Shown here: positions 8,074 through 16,896 of the stretch, piece after piece
Layout: each line of letters begins with the position of its first letter
Numbering within the stretch: the first letter of the stretch is position 1
From: an uncultured Thermomicrobium sp.
Lineage (GTDB): Bacteria > Chloroflexota > Chloroflexia > Thermomicrobiales > Thermomicrobiaceae
Assembly: GCA_938028665.1 (NCBI GenBank)
Contig: CALIMB010000075.1
Span: 1 to 45,941, forward strand
DNA: 45,941 nucleotides
Reading direction: 5' to 3'
Notes under the pieces: model-generated
Told to the model about the DNA's origin: nothing
The model's database searches: none
Seen by the model: only the letters and a program-made list of their open reading frames with translations
Made by a program: the position numbers and the translations under genes

Positions 8074-9828
8074 CTACCGGTATCCTGAGCCGCTTGCTGC
8101 CCGCACGCTCCACTGCTCGATCCCAACCCGTGTCCGTACGACAAGCGCATTGATCGCAGGTATCTGAAGTCGCTCGGAACGTACCACAAGAACGTCGGGA
8201 GAAGCGATCGGGAGCACCGGAAGATCGCTGAGCACCTGCTCTTCGATGGCCCGGTAGAGTCCGCTACGCTGCGCCCGGTCAGTCGTCCCCACTGCCTCAA
8301 CCAGGAGACGATCGACATCTGGACTTTGGTAGTGACCGAAGTTGAGTCCATCGAAAAAGGAATCACTCGACCAGACTGCAGACTGATCGGGATCGATGTC
8401 CCAGAGCACACCGATCAGCAGGGCATCAAAGTCCCGCTCCTGCGTTGCCCGACGACGTACCTCGCCCCAAGAGGCCAAGTCGAGTTGGACGTCGACGCCG
8501 ATCGTGCGCCACTGTTGCTGCAAGAGCTCAGCCACGGCGCGCCGGCTCGGATCAACCCCTGTCGCCAAGAGGTGGAACTGGAGACGGTGCCCCTCGCGGA
8601 CACGGATCCCATCGTCCCCCACGATCCAGCCGGCCTCGTCCAGCAAGCGCTGCGCTTCCGCTGGGTCGTACCGATAGCGCACCGGCGGCTCACCAGCCGC
8701 CCAAGACGCTGGCGGCTGAAGCCCCTCCGCGACACGCGCCCGCTCGCCCCACACCTTCTCGACAATCGCCGCACGGTCGATTCCGAGAAGCAACGCCTTA
8801 CGAATGCGTAGATCAGTGAACAGCTTCGTCTTCGCTGGATCAAGCTGCAGGGCCACGAGCACCAGCTCATAGCCCGGAAAGCGCTCGACGGTAACCCCGC
8901 GTAGCGCCGGAAGCTGACTCGCCTGGGCAGGGTCAAGTATCGCCCAATCAATCGTTCCATCCTGTAGTCCTCGGGCAAGTTCGTCCAGTGTACTGACAAT
9001 ACGGTATATGTACTGGGGGGCGGCTGGCGTACCCCGATAGTAGTCCGGATTCGCACGGAAAGTGAGCGAAACACCGCGCATCCATTGGGTGAGAATAAAT
9101 GGTCCCGTTCCGACCGCCGAAGAGAGCCCAAAGGGATCGGTTACCAGCTGTTGTGGGAGCACCGTCCCAAGCACATGTTCGGGAATGATCCCAATCGTCC
9201 CCAGGGTGGGTAAGAAGGAAGCATCGGGGCGCATCAGCGTGATCCGCACCGTGTGGCTGTCGACGATGTCCACCGATTTGACGCGCTCGGCAAGCCGCGA
9301 GTAGCGAGGCGAACGGACATCAGGATCGAGAAGTCTTGTATAGGTAAACGCGACGTCACTTGCTGTGAACGGTTGCCCGTCATGCCAGCGGACATTCTCG
9401 CGCAAGTGGAACGTGTAGGTTGTCCCGTCATCACTGATGTCCCAGGAAGTGGCAAGTGCTGGCACAGGCTCGCCGCTTGTGGGATCAAGTGAGACTAAGC
9501 CGTCGAAGACAAGGCGGCTCAGAGCATCAGAAAGTGGATCAGCAACGAACAGTGGATTGAGGGTACGCGGCTCCTCAAACCCTGCCTCGACGATCCCGCG
9601 CTCTCCCGGGACACTGGGCGTCGGTGTGACCGGCGTCACCGCGGGTGGAATGGAACTTCCTGTGACGCTGCCAGGTCTTTCCGGAGTTGCTGTCACGACG
9701 AGGTTGGGAGCGCTAGGAGTCGAGGGGAGAACCTCTGATGGCGTGACCTCCGTTGCTGGACCACGGCGGCAGGCAAAGGCGAGCACAAGCACAAGAACGA
9801 TCCAAAGAACGGACGAACGCTGACGCAC
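8074..9828 (-). CDS. Peptide-binding ABC transporter lipoprotein (SBP family 5)
   Basis: A 584-residue extracytoplasmic solute-binding protein of the OppA/DppA family. GTG 9828 follows CAGGAG. A basic N-terminus and hydrophobic core lead to LAFAC at residues 16-20, a slightly atypical lipobox, so Cys20 probably anchors it to the membrane. A Thr/Pro-rich linker follows to about residue 72. The mature domain shows the family pattern: LNPLFVADP, VFDGLVSLDPTSGEPVPALA, YTFHLRENVRWHDGQPFTASDV and the later hinge region FTDLRIRKALLLGIDR. Upstream is a weak TTGACC-like -35 box. It lies 277 bases before oppD, which suggests but does not prove that OppDF serve it. Ligand unknown; dipeptides, oligopeptides or nickel-type ligands occur in the family. 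Confidence 0.88.
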   Translation of the reverse strand: MRQRSSVLWIVLVLVLAFACRRGPATEVTPSEVLPSTPSAPNLVVTATPERPGSVTGSSIPPAVTPVTPTPSVPGERGIVEAGFEEPRTLNPLFVADPLSDALSRLVFDGLVSLDPTSGEPVPALATSWDISDDGTTYTFHLRENVRWHDGQPFTASDVAFTYTRLLDPDVRSPRYSRLAERVKSVDIVDSHTVRITLMRPDASFLPTLGTIGIIPEHVLGTVLPQQLVTDPFGLSSAVGTGPFILTQWMRGVSLTFRANPDYYRGTPAAPQYIYRIVSTLDELARGLQDGTIDWAILDPAQASQLPALRGVTVERFPGYELVLVALQLDPAKTKLFTDLRIRKALLLGIDRAAIVEKVWGERARVAEGLQPPASWAAGEPPVRYRYDPAEAQRLLDEAGWIVGDDGIRVREGHRLQFHLLATGVDPSRRAVAELLQQQWRTIGVDVQLDLASWGEVRRRATQERDFDALLIGVLWDIDPDQSAVWSSDSFFDGLNFGHYQSPDVDRLLVEAVGTTDRAQRSGLYRAIEEQVLSDLPVLPIASPDVLVVRSERLQIPAINALVVRTRVGIEQWSVRAASGSGYR

Positions 9829-9904
9829 TTCTCGCTCCTGGCACGTCCACGTCGCTCCCAGCCTGGCACACGCTGGCTAGGCCGGTCAAGGGTACCACCG
9901 GCGC

Positions 9905-10855
9905 TTACCGTGCCTCTGCTTGGCGCGCGACCGTCACCCGCGTCAGGTAGTGCCGGTAGGGCGTGTCTTCGCCGCGCACCACTGAGAGATACAGCTGCTG
10001 CAGGCGTGCCGTGATCGGGCCAATCTGCCCCGTGCCCAGTGTCCGACCGTCGATATTCCCAATCGGCGAGATCTGCACCCCTGTCCCACAGAGGAACGCT
10101 TCGTCGCAGATGTAGAGCTCGCTGCGATCAATCTCCCGGACCTCGACCGGAATACCAAGATCGTGCGCAAACTCGATGATGGTGCGGCGCGTAATTCCCT
10201 CCAAGATATCCGCCGTTACCGGTGTTGTGATCAACGTCCCGTTGCGGACAATGAAGAGGTTCGCCGCACTTCCCTCAGCCACCTTCCCATGGTGGTTCAG
10301 CATGATGGCATCGTCGAACCCACACTCCATCGCTTGGTCTTTGGCGAAGGCCGAGTTGACGTAGGCACCACAGACTTTGGCACGGCTCGGGATTACCACG
10401 TCGACCGTTCGCATCCAGGAACTGGTCATGAGCCGGATCGGATGGGTGATGGGGAGGTACTCCTGCATCGGCAGCATGTAGATTGCCAGCTCGTCACGCA
10501 CCCCTTTAAGCTTTGGCCCAATTTCGAGATCCGCCTTGTAGACAAAGGGACGAATATACACGTCGGTCCGCGGTGCATTCTGTCGCACCAATTCGACGAT
10601 CAAGTTCCCAAGCTGCTCCGCATCATAGGGGAGCTCAGCTCGCAAGAGTCGTGCCGATTGCAGCAGTCGCCGCGTGTGATCAGGAAGCCGAAAGATATTG
10701 ATTGTCTGACCGTCCCGGTCAAGATAGCCCCGTATGCCAGCGAAGACACCCGTGCCGTACTGCAACGCGTGCGTCGCGATACTGACCTTCGCCTCCTGGA
10801 GTGGCACAAAGCGCCCTTCGAAGAAAGCGATCGGAAACAAATCGGTTCCAGCCAT
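9905..10855 (-). CDS. ilvE: Branched-chain amino acid aminotransferase (class IV), copy 1
   Basis: PLP-dependent fold-type IV aminotransferase that catalyses the last step of leucine, isoleucine and valine synthesis or their first breakdown step. 316 residues. The PLP lysine is K160 in PSRAKVCGAYVNS, close to E. coli IlvE K159, with LNHHGKVAEGSAANLF and the C-terminal ILEGITRRTI motif. ATG 10855 is chosen because GGAGGAGAGG precedes it with good spacing; the ATG five codons upstream lies within that site. It starts 44 bases after the aldolase stop and is probably cotranscribed with it. A paralogue is at 27586-28548. D-amino-acid transaminase activity cannot be ruled out, but the sequence resembles BCATs more. 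Confidence 0.88.
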   Translation of the reverse strand: MAGTDLFPIAFFEGRFVPLQEAKVSIATHALQYGTGVFAGIRGYLDRDGQTINIFRLPDHTRRLLQSARLLRAELPYDAEQLGNLIVELVRQNAPRTDVYIRPFVYKADLEIGPKLKGVRDELAIYMLPMQEYLPITHPIRLMTSSWMRTVDVVIPSRAKVCGAYVNSAFAKDQAMECGFDDAIMLNHHGKVAEGSAANLFIVRNGTLITTPVTADILEGITRRTIIEFAHDLGIPVEVREIDRSELYICDEAFLCGTGVQISPIGNIDGRTLGTGQIGPITARLQQLYLSVVRGEDTPYRHYLTRVTVARQAEAR

Positions 10856-10899
10856 CGGCCTCTCCTCCATTCACTTTCTGAAGAGCTCGCCCTTCTTCA

Positions 10900-11664
10900 C
10901 TATATCTTCGCTGCAACCGCACCGAGCAGGGCGCGAGCTCCTGCAGCAAGTAGCGCGGTTGTATTCGCTGCCAACATGAGGAACCCACGCTCGAGTTGCC
11001 GCTGCGCCAATTCCGGCGTCGGCGCTGTTGTGCCCAGTGGCACTCGCCCGGCCACACGCCGCACAATGTCGTCGATCACCGCCTGCACGTCAGGATGAAG
11101 CGGCTGCCCCGGATATCCCATCGACTGAGCCAGATCGTTCGGTCCCACGAACAGCACATCGATCCCCGGAATCGCCAAGTACTCCTCCAGCCGTTCGACT
11201 GCCGCGATATTTTCGATCTGCACGATGACCAACGTCTCCGCGTTCGCCTGCTGCACATACTCGCTGAGCGGTTTGGTGAGTCCGAACTCCGCGGCCCGCA
11301 CCCCAGCAACCCCACGCCGCCCATCTGGGTAGTAACGACAGGCCTCAACCACCGCGACTGCTTCCTCGGGCGTGTTGACCTGCGGAACCATGACACCCGC
11401 GGCACCAAGATCGAGATACCGCAGAATCACCTGCCGGTGACCAAACGGCACCCGGACCATCGGCGTCGCACCAGCTACCTCAGCCGCCAGCACCATGTGG
11501 TAGGCTGACTCCTCGGTGAGATGGCCGTGCTCAGCGTCGATCAGGACAAAATCGAAACCGAGATATCCGCAGATCTCCGCCAACTCCGGAGATGGGTAGG
11601 GAATGAAGCAGCCGACGACGACCTCGCCTGCTCGGAGGCGCCGCTTGACTCGGTTCTCGCGCAT
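10900..11664 (-). CDS. HpcH/HpaI-type class II aldolase
   Basis: A 254-residue member of the HpcH/HpaI aldolase (citrate lyase beta-like) family, metal-dependent aldolases that split 2-keto-3-deoxy acids such as 4-hydroxy-2-oxoheptanedioate into pyruvate or oxaloacetate and an aldehyde. The family signature LIDAEHGHLT holds the catalytic histidine (H46). The GAAGVMVPQVNTPEEA segment and the metal-ligand region QIENIAAV ... IDVLFVGPNDLA, with conserved Glu and Asp, are present. ATG 11664 follows GAGGAG by nine bases; a longer reading would start in arginine-rich sequence outside the domain. The gene precedes a branched-chain aminotransferase. Sequence fixes the mechanism but not the substrate. 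Confidence 0.87.
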   Translation of the reverse strand: MRENRVKRRLRAGEVVVGCFIPYPSPELAEICGYLGFDFVLIDAEHGHLTEESAYHMVLAAEVAGATPMVRVPFGHRQVILRYLDLGAAGVMVPQVNTPEEAVAVVEACRYYPDGRRGVAGVRAAEFGLTKPLSEYVQQANAETLVIVQIENIAAVERLEEYLAIPGIDVLFVGPNDLAQSMGYPGQPLHPDVQAVIDDIVRRVAGRVPLGTTAPTPELAQRQLERGFLMLAANTTALLAAGARALLGAVAAKI

Positions 11665-11701
11665 CCGCACGCTCCTCACGTCCCAGCCAGCCCGCGCGGG
11701 C

Positions 11702-11707
11702 ATTCTA
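11702..11707 (-). promoter_or_regulatory. Probable -10 element of the aldolase-ilvE unit
   Basis: The minus strand reads TAGAAT about 38 bases before the aldolase ATG. No convincing -35 hexamer lies at 17 bases. It is divergent from the yceD promoter in a 147-base region. Confidence 0.35.
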
Positions 11708-11738
11708 CCGCGGGAAGAGCCGTCAGCGATAGGGCGGT

Positions 11739-11767
11739 TTGCCGCCCCAGATGCCACAGGTTACACT
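11739..11767 (+). promoter_or_regulatory. Sigma70-type promoter of the yceD-rpmF-fab-accC operon
   Basis: TTGCCG (11739-11744) and TACACT (11762-11767) are separated by 17 bases. Predicted start near 11774 gives a 38-base leader with a GGAGG ribosome site. It precedes the whole fatty-acid run. Confidence 0.62.
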
Positions 11768-11811
11768 TAGAGAGTTGCGCACCCCCAGGAGCGCAGCCGG
11801 AGGGCAGCCCC

Positions 11812-12336
11812 ATGCGCACGAGACACCTCGAGAATGACACGATTATTAATGTCGCTCAGCTTCTCAAGGCTCCTGTTGGCACCGAACGTTTTTTCACCGT
11901 TCACCTTGATTACCTGACACTTGACAGCGATCTTGGGGTTCGCGATGTCACCGCTTCAGTTCGTTTACTGCGTACTTCCAGTGGCATCTTGGCAACTGGC
12001 GAACTTCATGTCTCAGCCCATCTGACCTGTGTCCGCTGCCTCACTGAATTCGACAATCGGTACAGCGAAACCTTCGAGGCCGAGTACTGGCCGACGGTCG
12101 ACGTCTTAACTGGATTACCACTTCCGCCCCCCGAGGACGAGGACATTTTTACCATTGATCAGAATCACCATCTTGATCTTCACGAACTGCTTCGGCAGTT
12201 TGCAATTCTCGCCCTCCCGTCCTACCCAGTCTGCGGCCCACAGTGTCCAGGGCCGGAATCACTCTGGCGGCAGGAGGAAGAAATCGTCGACGCTCGGCTG
12301 GCCGTTCTCCAAGCGCTCCTTGACGAACGGCCTTGA
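11812..12336 (+). CDS. yceD: YceD-like DUF177 protein (rRNA/ribosome-linked)
   Basis: A 174-residue DUF177 protein, a family genetically linked to 23S rRNA accumulation and nearly always encoded beside rpmF. CVRC at residues 73-76, within LTCVRCLTEF, is the family's hallmark cysteine pair, and a second pair CGPQC sits near residue 140 before the C-terminal helix. A central EDED acidic stretch is also typical. ATG 11812 follows GGAGG by about seven bases. The gene opens the operon, so ribosome assembly and fatty-acid synthesis share one promoter, as in E. coli. No biochemical activity is established for the family. Confidence 0.86.
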   Translation: MRTRHLENDTIINVAQLLKAPVGTERFFTVHLDYLTLDSDLGVRDVTASVRLLRTSSGILATGELHVSAHLTCVRCLTEFDNRYSETFEAEYWPTVDVLTGLPLPPPEDEDIFTIDQNHHLDLHELLRQFAILALPSYPVCGPQCPGPESLWRQEEEIVDARLAVLQALLDERP

Positions 12337-12433
12337 CTATGCGACAACTTTTACTCAGCATGGAGTAGCCTCTCGCTCGAGGCCAGAGTGGTTTGTGTGA
12401 CACGAACGGCGAACGATTGAAAGGATTTCTCTC

Positions 12434-12643
12434 ATGGGCGCTGTCCCGAAGCATAAAGTCAGCAAGCGTCGGCAGGGCTTCCGTGCAGCACATCAGTACA
12501 TCGAAGTCCCACCGCTGACGACCTGCCCGACCTGCGGGCAGAAGCACCGCACACACTATGTGTGCCCGCATTGTGGGCACTACCGTGGTCGCCTGGTCAT
12601 CGACGTACGCCGGCAGAAACGGCAGCGACGCCCCGAGGCGTAA
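12434..12643 (+). CDS. rpmF: 50S ribosomal protein L32
   Basis: L32 (69 residues) is a small zinc-ribbon component of the large ribosomal subunit. The N-terminus MGAVPKHKVSKRRQGFRA is the standard L32 start, and two CxxC pairs (CPTC, CPHC) form the zinc site. An AAAGGA ribosome site lies before the ATG. It sits between yceD and fabH with a 97-base gap upstream that shows no gene. PlsX, which usually follows rpmF, is missing here. Confidence 0.95.
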   Translation: MGAVPKHKVSKRRQGFRAAHQYIEVPPLTTCPTCGQKHRTHYVCPHCGHYRGRLVIDVRRQKRQRRPEA

Positions 12644-12673
12644 TGATCGGGCGAACAGGCAGGGAGCGTCGCC

Positions 12674-13681
12674 ATGGCGCAGCGTGCCGCGATTACCGGC
12701 TGGGGAGCCTACGTACCAGCTCGTGTGCTCACGAACGCCGATCTTGAGCGGATGGTTGCGACATCCGACGAGTGGATCGTGACACGCACCGGTATCCGCG
12801 AACGCCGCATCGCTGGTCCGAAAGAGACAACGCTCTCCATGGCGACGGAAGCCGCACGACAGGCCCTGGCGAAGGCTGGTCTTGATCCCGCCCAGCTCGA
12901 CCTGGTCATCGTCGCGACCACAACTCCTGACTACCTGATGCCAGCGACCGCCTCACTTCTCCAGGCCGCAATCGGCGCATCGCGAGCGGGTGCGTTCGAC
13001 CTTGTGGCTGCCTGTTCCGGCTTTGTCTACGCGCTGAGCGTCGGTGCGCAGTTCATTATGGCTGGTACGGCTCGTGCCGTCCTTGTGGTCGGTGTTGACG
13101 CGTTGACGCGCTGGCTTGACTTCAGCGACCGCTCGACCTGCGTCCTCTTCGGTGACGGGGCAGGAGCGGTGGTCCTGGAAACCAGTACCGAAGACGAAGG
13201 GGTCCTCTCCACCGTCCTTGGCTCAGACGGTAGTGGCGCAATGCACTTGTACCTCGAGGGTTTTCCTGAGCTCCTCCTCGCCAACGGCTCGCTTCCCCCA
13301 AAGCGTCCAGTCATGCGGATGGACGGACGCGAGGTCTTCCGCTTCTCGGTGCGTATCATCGGTGAAGCAGCAGCTGAGGCGATCGCCCGCGCTGGACTCA
13401 CGCTCAATGATGTGGATCTCTTGATTCCACACCAAGCCAACCTGCGCATCATCGATGCAGCCGTCAAGCGACTCGGTTTACCCTGGGAAAAGGTCTGGGT
13501 CAATCTCGATCGTTACGGCAATACCTCTGCCGCTTCGGTCCCACTGGGGATTGCCGAAGCTGCCGAACACGGAGTCCTTCGGCCAGGAATGAACGTTGTT
13601 CTGGTCGCCTTTGGGGCGGGGCTTGCGTGGGCTGCGAGTGTCGTACGCTGGGGCGCTCGTGGTGTCCGACGTGGGGGATGA
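12674..13681 (+). CDS. fabH: 3-oxoacyl-[ACP] synthase III (KAS III)
   Basis: Starts fatty-acid synthesis by condensing an acyl-CoA primer with malonyl-ACP. 335 residues. Catalytic Cys114 (VAACSGFVYAL), His253 (IPHQAN) and Asn283 (YGNTSAAS) form the KAS III triad. The DEWIVTRTGIRERR segment and GDGAGA motif are standard. In organisms rich in branched or long-chain acids this enzyme accepts branched primers; primer preference cannot be read here. Start ATG 12674 follows GGGAG. fabD begins three bases after the stop. Confidence 0.95.
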   Translation: MAQRAAITGWGAYVPARVLTNADLERMVATSDEWIVTRTGIRERRIAGPKETTLSMATEAARQALAKAGLDPAQLDLVIVATTTPDYLMPATASLLQAAIGASRAGAFDLVAACSGFVYALSVGAQFIMAGTARAVLVVGVDALTRWLDFSDRSTCVLFGDGAGAVVLETSTEDEGVLSTVLGSDGSGAMHLYLEGFPELLLANGSLPPKRPVMRMDGREVFRFSVRIIGEAAAEAIARAGLTLNDVDLLIPHQANLRIIDAAVKRLGLPWEKVWVNLDRYGNTSAASVPLGIAEAAEHGVLRPGMNVVLVAFGAGLAWAASVVRWGARGVRRGG

Positions 13682-13684
13682 AGA

Positions 13685-14617
13685 ATGGGGCATGCATGGG
13701 TCTTCCCCGGGCAGGGATCCCAATCGGTCGGCATGGGGCGCGAGCTTGCTGAGTGTGAGCTGCTTGCCCGCACTGTCTTCGAGGAAATGGATGCAGTTCT
13801 TGGATTTGCGCTCTCACGTATTGTCTTCGAGGGGCCCGAAGAAGAACTCGCCGCTACGCGCAACCAGCAACCGGCTCTCCTCGCCACCAGCATCGCATAT
13901 CTCCGCGTCCTTGAGGCACGCGGTCAGCTCCCTGAACCGACTGTCGTTGCTGGACATTCGCTTGGCGAGTATACGGCGCTCGTTGCGGTCGGCAGCCTGG
14001 AACTTGCTGATGCACTGCGGATTGTCCGGCGACGCGGTGAGCTCATGGAGATGTACGGCGAAGGTGGCATGCTGGCTGTGATCGGACTCGAGCGTACGCA
14101 ACTCGCAGCAATCGCTGCCGAAGCTGGTGTGGAACTGGCCAACGAGAACGCCCCCAACCAGCTGACACTGAGTGGGCGAAACGAGGCGCTCGACTACGCT
14201 GCAAAGCTGGCTCGAACGGCTGGGGCTAAGCGCGTCGTTCGCCTCCCGGTCAATGCCGCCTTCCATTCTTCGCTCATGCGTCCGGTCGCCGAGGCACTGG
14301 CACGCGACCTCGCCACCGTTCCGATCCGCCCACCACGCACCCCGCTTGTCGCCTGCTCCGACGCGCGCGTTTTGACCGACCCAGAGGATCTGCGCCGCGA
14401 ACTCGTTTTCCAGATCTTCAGCCCGGTTCGGTGGGTCGACGTTGTGCGCCAAGCAACAGACCTTGGCGTCAGGACATTCTGGGAAATCGGCCCGGGTCAG
14501 GTCCTCAGTGGGCTGATTCGGCGCATTGTACCTGAGGCCACAACCTACACGGCCGAACAACTCCTCCAAGATCGAGCACGCTCTGTGGCCGGCCTGGAAC
14601 GGACAAAGGGGGATTGA
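13685..14617 (+). CDS. fabD: Malonyl-CoA:ACP transacylase
   Basis: Moves malonyl groups from CoA to ACP for chain extension. 310 residues. The nucleophile is Ser92 in GHSLGE and the catalytic histidine is His194 in NAAFHSSLM. FPGQGSQ at the N-terminus and the C-terminal IGPGQVLSGLI motif complete the family pattern. The ATG lies three bases after fabH TGA with a GGGGGA ribosome site inside the fabH end, indicating tight coupling. Its TGA shares a base with the fabG ATG. Confidence 0.95.
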   Translation: MGHAWVFPGQGSQSVGMGRELAECELLARTVFEEMDAVLGFALSRIVFEGPEEELAATRNQQPALLATSIAYLRVLEARGQLPEPTVVAGHSLGEYTALVAVGSLELADALRIVRRRGELMEMYGEGGMLAVIGLERTQLAAIAAEAGVELANENAPNQLTLSGRNEALDYAAKLARTAGAKRVVRLPVNAAFHSSLMRPVAEALARDLATVPIRPPRTPLVACSDARVLTDPEDLRRELVFQIFSPVRWVDVVRQATDLGVRTFWEIGPGQVLSGLIRRIVPEATTYTAEQLLQDRARSVAGLERTKGD

Positions 14618-15372
14618 TGGAAACGACCAGCGAGCGCGGAGCCGCGATCGTCACTGGCGCTGTCCGCGGTATCGGCCGCGCGACCGCGCTGCGTTTGGCA
14701 CGTGACGGCTTCAAAGTTGTTGTCAACTACCGCGGGGAAGCCGAGCTGGCCAACACCCTGGTCGAGGAGATTATCGCCGCCGGAGGGACAGCGATGGCCT
14801 ACCGGGCGGACGTCACCGATCCTGAGCAGGTTGGGACGATGATCCAGGCAGCAATCGATCGATTCGGCCGACTCGATGCCCTCGTCAACAATGCAGGGAT
14901 TACGCGTGATACGCTACTCCTGCGTATGCACGACGAGGACTGGCACGCTGTTTTGCAGACGAACCTGACGAGCGTCTTCTACTGCTGTCGCGCAGCACTG
15001 CGACCGATGCTGCGTCAGCGGTACGGGCGGATTGTCAATGTTTCCTCGGTCGTCGGACTCGTCGGGAACGCTGGTCAAACTAACTACGCCGCCGCAAAGG
15101 CAGGCATCATCGGGTTCACCAAGGCGTTGGCCCGCGAGGTTGCGAGTCGCGGGATCACAGCCAACGTGGTCGCGCCGGGCTTCATTCAGACGCGCCTAAC
15201 CGAAGTCTTACCCACCGAACTCCAGCAGAAGATCCTGGAACAGATCCCCGTCGGCTATTACGGAACGCCGGAAGACGTTGCCGAGGCGATAGCGTTCCTC
15301 GTCTCGCCCGCTGCACGCTATATCACTGGCGCCGTCCTCGCCGTCGACGGTGGACTGTTTATGGCTTCGTGA
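14617..15372 (+). CDS. fabG: 3-oxoacyl-[ACP] reductase
   Basis: NADPH-dependent short-chain dehydrogenase that reduces 3-oxoacyl-ACP. 251 residues. Cofactor motif TGAVRGIG is at about 13-20, NNAG at 91-94, catalytic Ser144, Tyr157 and Lys161 (YAAAKAG) match the FabG triad spacing, and the C-terminal GAVLAVDGG is typical. ATG 14617 overlaps fabD TGA (TGATG) and follows AAAGGGGG; a TTG one codon upstream would also fit. The operon context supports FabG over other SDRs. Confidence 0.94.
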   Translation: METTSERGAAIVTGAVRGIGRATALRLARDGFKVVVNYRGEAELANTLVEEIIAAGGTAMAYRADVTDPEQVGTMIQAAIDRFGRLDALVNNAGITRDTLLLRMHDEDWHAVLQTNLTSVFYCCRAALRPMLRQRYGRIVNVSSVVGLVGNAGQTNYAAAKAGIIGFTKALAREVASRGITANVVAPGFIQTRLTEVLPTELQQKILEQIPVGYYGTPEDVAEAIAFLVSPAARYITGAVLAVDGGLFMAS

Positions 15373-15378
15373 TCAGTG

Positions 15379-16731
15379 ATGATTCGGAAGGTGCTCATCG
15401 CAAATCGCGGCGAGATCGCTCTCCGTGTTCTCCGCGCTTGCCGGGAACTTGGCATCCCGGCCGTCGTCGCCTATTCCCAAGCTGACCGCGACTCCTTACC
15501 GGTGCAACTTGCTGACGAGGCTATCTGCATCGGTCCTGCTCCTGCCGAACGAAGCTACAACCATATTCCGAGCATCATCAGCGCAGCGATTGTCACTGGC
15601 TGTGATGCTATCCACCCCGGTTACGGCTTCCTGGCTGAGAACGCTCTCCTGGCAGAAATCTGCGGAGAGTGCGGGATTACGTTCATCGGCCCCCGCCCGA
15701 CCACACTCCGCGCATTGGGCGATAAGGCAGAGGCACGCCGCGTGATGCAGCGTGCCGGTCTCCCGATTGTCCCAGGTAGTGAGGAACCGGTGCGCGACGC
15801 GGGTGAGGCACGGCGGATCGCTCGGCGCCTCGGCTACCCACTCCTTGTCAAAGCAGCCGCCGGTGGTGGGGGCCGGGGCATGCGGATCGTCCGCGATGAG
15901 CGAGAACTGGTCACGGCGCTCTCGGTCGCGCAGCGCGAGGCCCAAGCAGCCTTTGGTGATCCGTCGGTCTATCTCGAGCGCTATTTGGAACAACCACGGC
16001 ACGTTGAGGTGCAGATCTTGGCCGACCAGCATGGCAACGTGTACGCCATCGGGGAACGCGACTGCTCCATCCAGCGGCGCTATCAGAAGCTGATCGAAGA
16101 AGCACCCGCGCCAGCGCTCACCTCGAAAGTACGGAAGGCACTCCACGAGGCGGCAGTACGTGGCGCACGTGCCGTCGGGTATGTCGGGGCCGGGACGTTC
16201 GAGTTCCTCCTCGACCGCGACGGGCTCTTCTACTTCACTGAGGCCAACGCTCGCATCCAGGTCGAGCATCCGGTGACCGAAGTTGTCACCGGGCTCGACC
16301 TCGTTCAGTGGCAACTTGCCATCGCCGCGGGAGAACGTTTAGAGCTCCACGAGCATAACCTCGAGCCGCGCGGTCACGCTATCGAAGTTCGGATCACTGC
16401 CGAAGATCCCGAGCGAGACTTCAGCCCGCGTGCCGGACGCATCGAGCACCTGGTCTGGCCGGGTGGACCGGGCATCCGAGTAGACTCGCACGTCTACTCC
16501 GGGTACGTTGTTCCTCCCCACTATGACTCACTCCTCGGCAAGATCATTGCCTGGGGCATCGATCGTGCACAGGCGATTGAGCGACTCGACCGTGCACTGC
16601 GCGAGACACTGATTCGAGGTGTTCCGACCCCGATCTCTGTCTTACGTCGCGTCCTGCGGCATCCTGACTTCCGTACCGCCCGGCACAGCACCACTTTTCT
16701 GACCGAGTTCCTCACCGGCCAGCGCTCCTGA
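15379..16731 (+). CDS. accC: Acetyl-CoA carboxylase, biotin carboxylase subunit
   Basis: ATP-grasp enzyme that carboxylates biotin on its carrier protein, the first half of malonyl-CoA formation. 450 residues. KVLIANRGEIA at the N-terminus, the ATP-grasp glycine loop AAAGGGGRGM (about 159-168), and FTEANARIQVEHPVTE are diagnostic. The usual EMNTR of the metal site reads EANAR, keeping the key Glu, Asn and Arg. ATG 15379 matches family N-termini; a GTG one codon upstream is possible. No accB, accA or accD is next to it, so partner subunits are elsewhere. A biotin carboxylase of a propionyl- or pyruvate-type carboxylase is possible, but the fab operon favours AccC. Confidence 0.92.
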   Translation: MIRKVLIANRGEIALRVLRACRELGIPAVVAYSQADRDSLPVQLADEAICIGPAPAERSYNHIPSIISAAIVTGCDAIHPGYGFLAENALLAEICGECGITFIGPRPTTLRALGDKAEARRVMQRAGLPIVPGSEEPVRDAGEARRIARRLGYPLLVKAAAGGGGRGMRIVRDERELVTALSVAQREAQAAFGDPSVYLERYLEQPRHVEVQILADQHGNVYAIGERDCSIQRRYQKLIEEAPAPALTSKVRKALHEAAVRGARAVGYVGAGTFEFLLDRDGLFYFTEANARIQVEHPVTEVVTGLDLVQWQLAIAAGERLELHEHNLEPRGHAIEVRITAEDPERDFSPRAGRIEHLVWPGGPGIRVDSHVYSGYVVPPHYDSLLGKIIAWGIDRAQAIERLDRALRETLIRGVPTPISVLRRVLRHPDFRTARHSTTFLTEFLTGQRS

Positions 16732-16748
16732 GCATGGGTACAATCGGA

Positions 16749-16774
16749 ACGCAGGGCTGCGCAGTGCCCTGCGT
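16749..16774 (+). terminator. Hairpin after accC, possible weak terminator
   Basis: A nine-base perfect stem ACGCAGGGC/GCCCTGCGT closes an eight-base loop 17 bases after the accC stop. No T-run follows, so it may be a Rho-type or mRNA-stabilising hairpin. The remaining 120 bases before nusB hold no gene. Confidence 0.4.
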
Positions 16775-16896
16775 GATTGTGAACGGCTCTACTCGCTGTC
16801 TCCATTTGTCTCCGGCAGCTCACGTCCTTACCGCAACCTCGCCGATGCTGACAACCAGCGTCCAGGGGGTAGCGAGGAAGCCGGGAGGAACCGAGA

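Noticed and set aside
13814-14569. 251-codon minus frame inside fabD
   Set aside because: fabD on the plus strand has intact family motifs; the minus frame has no family pattern.
15496-16314. 272-codon minus frame inside accC
   Set aside because: It is a shadow of a well-conserved biotin carboxylase frame; high GC codons leave long antisense frames open.
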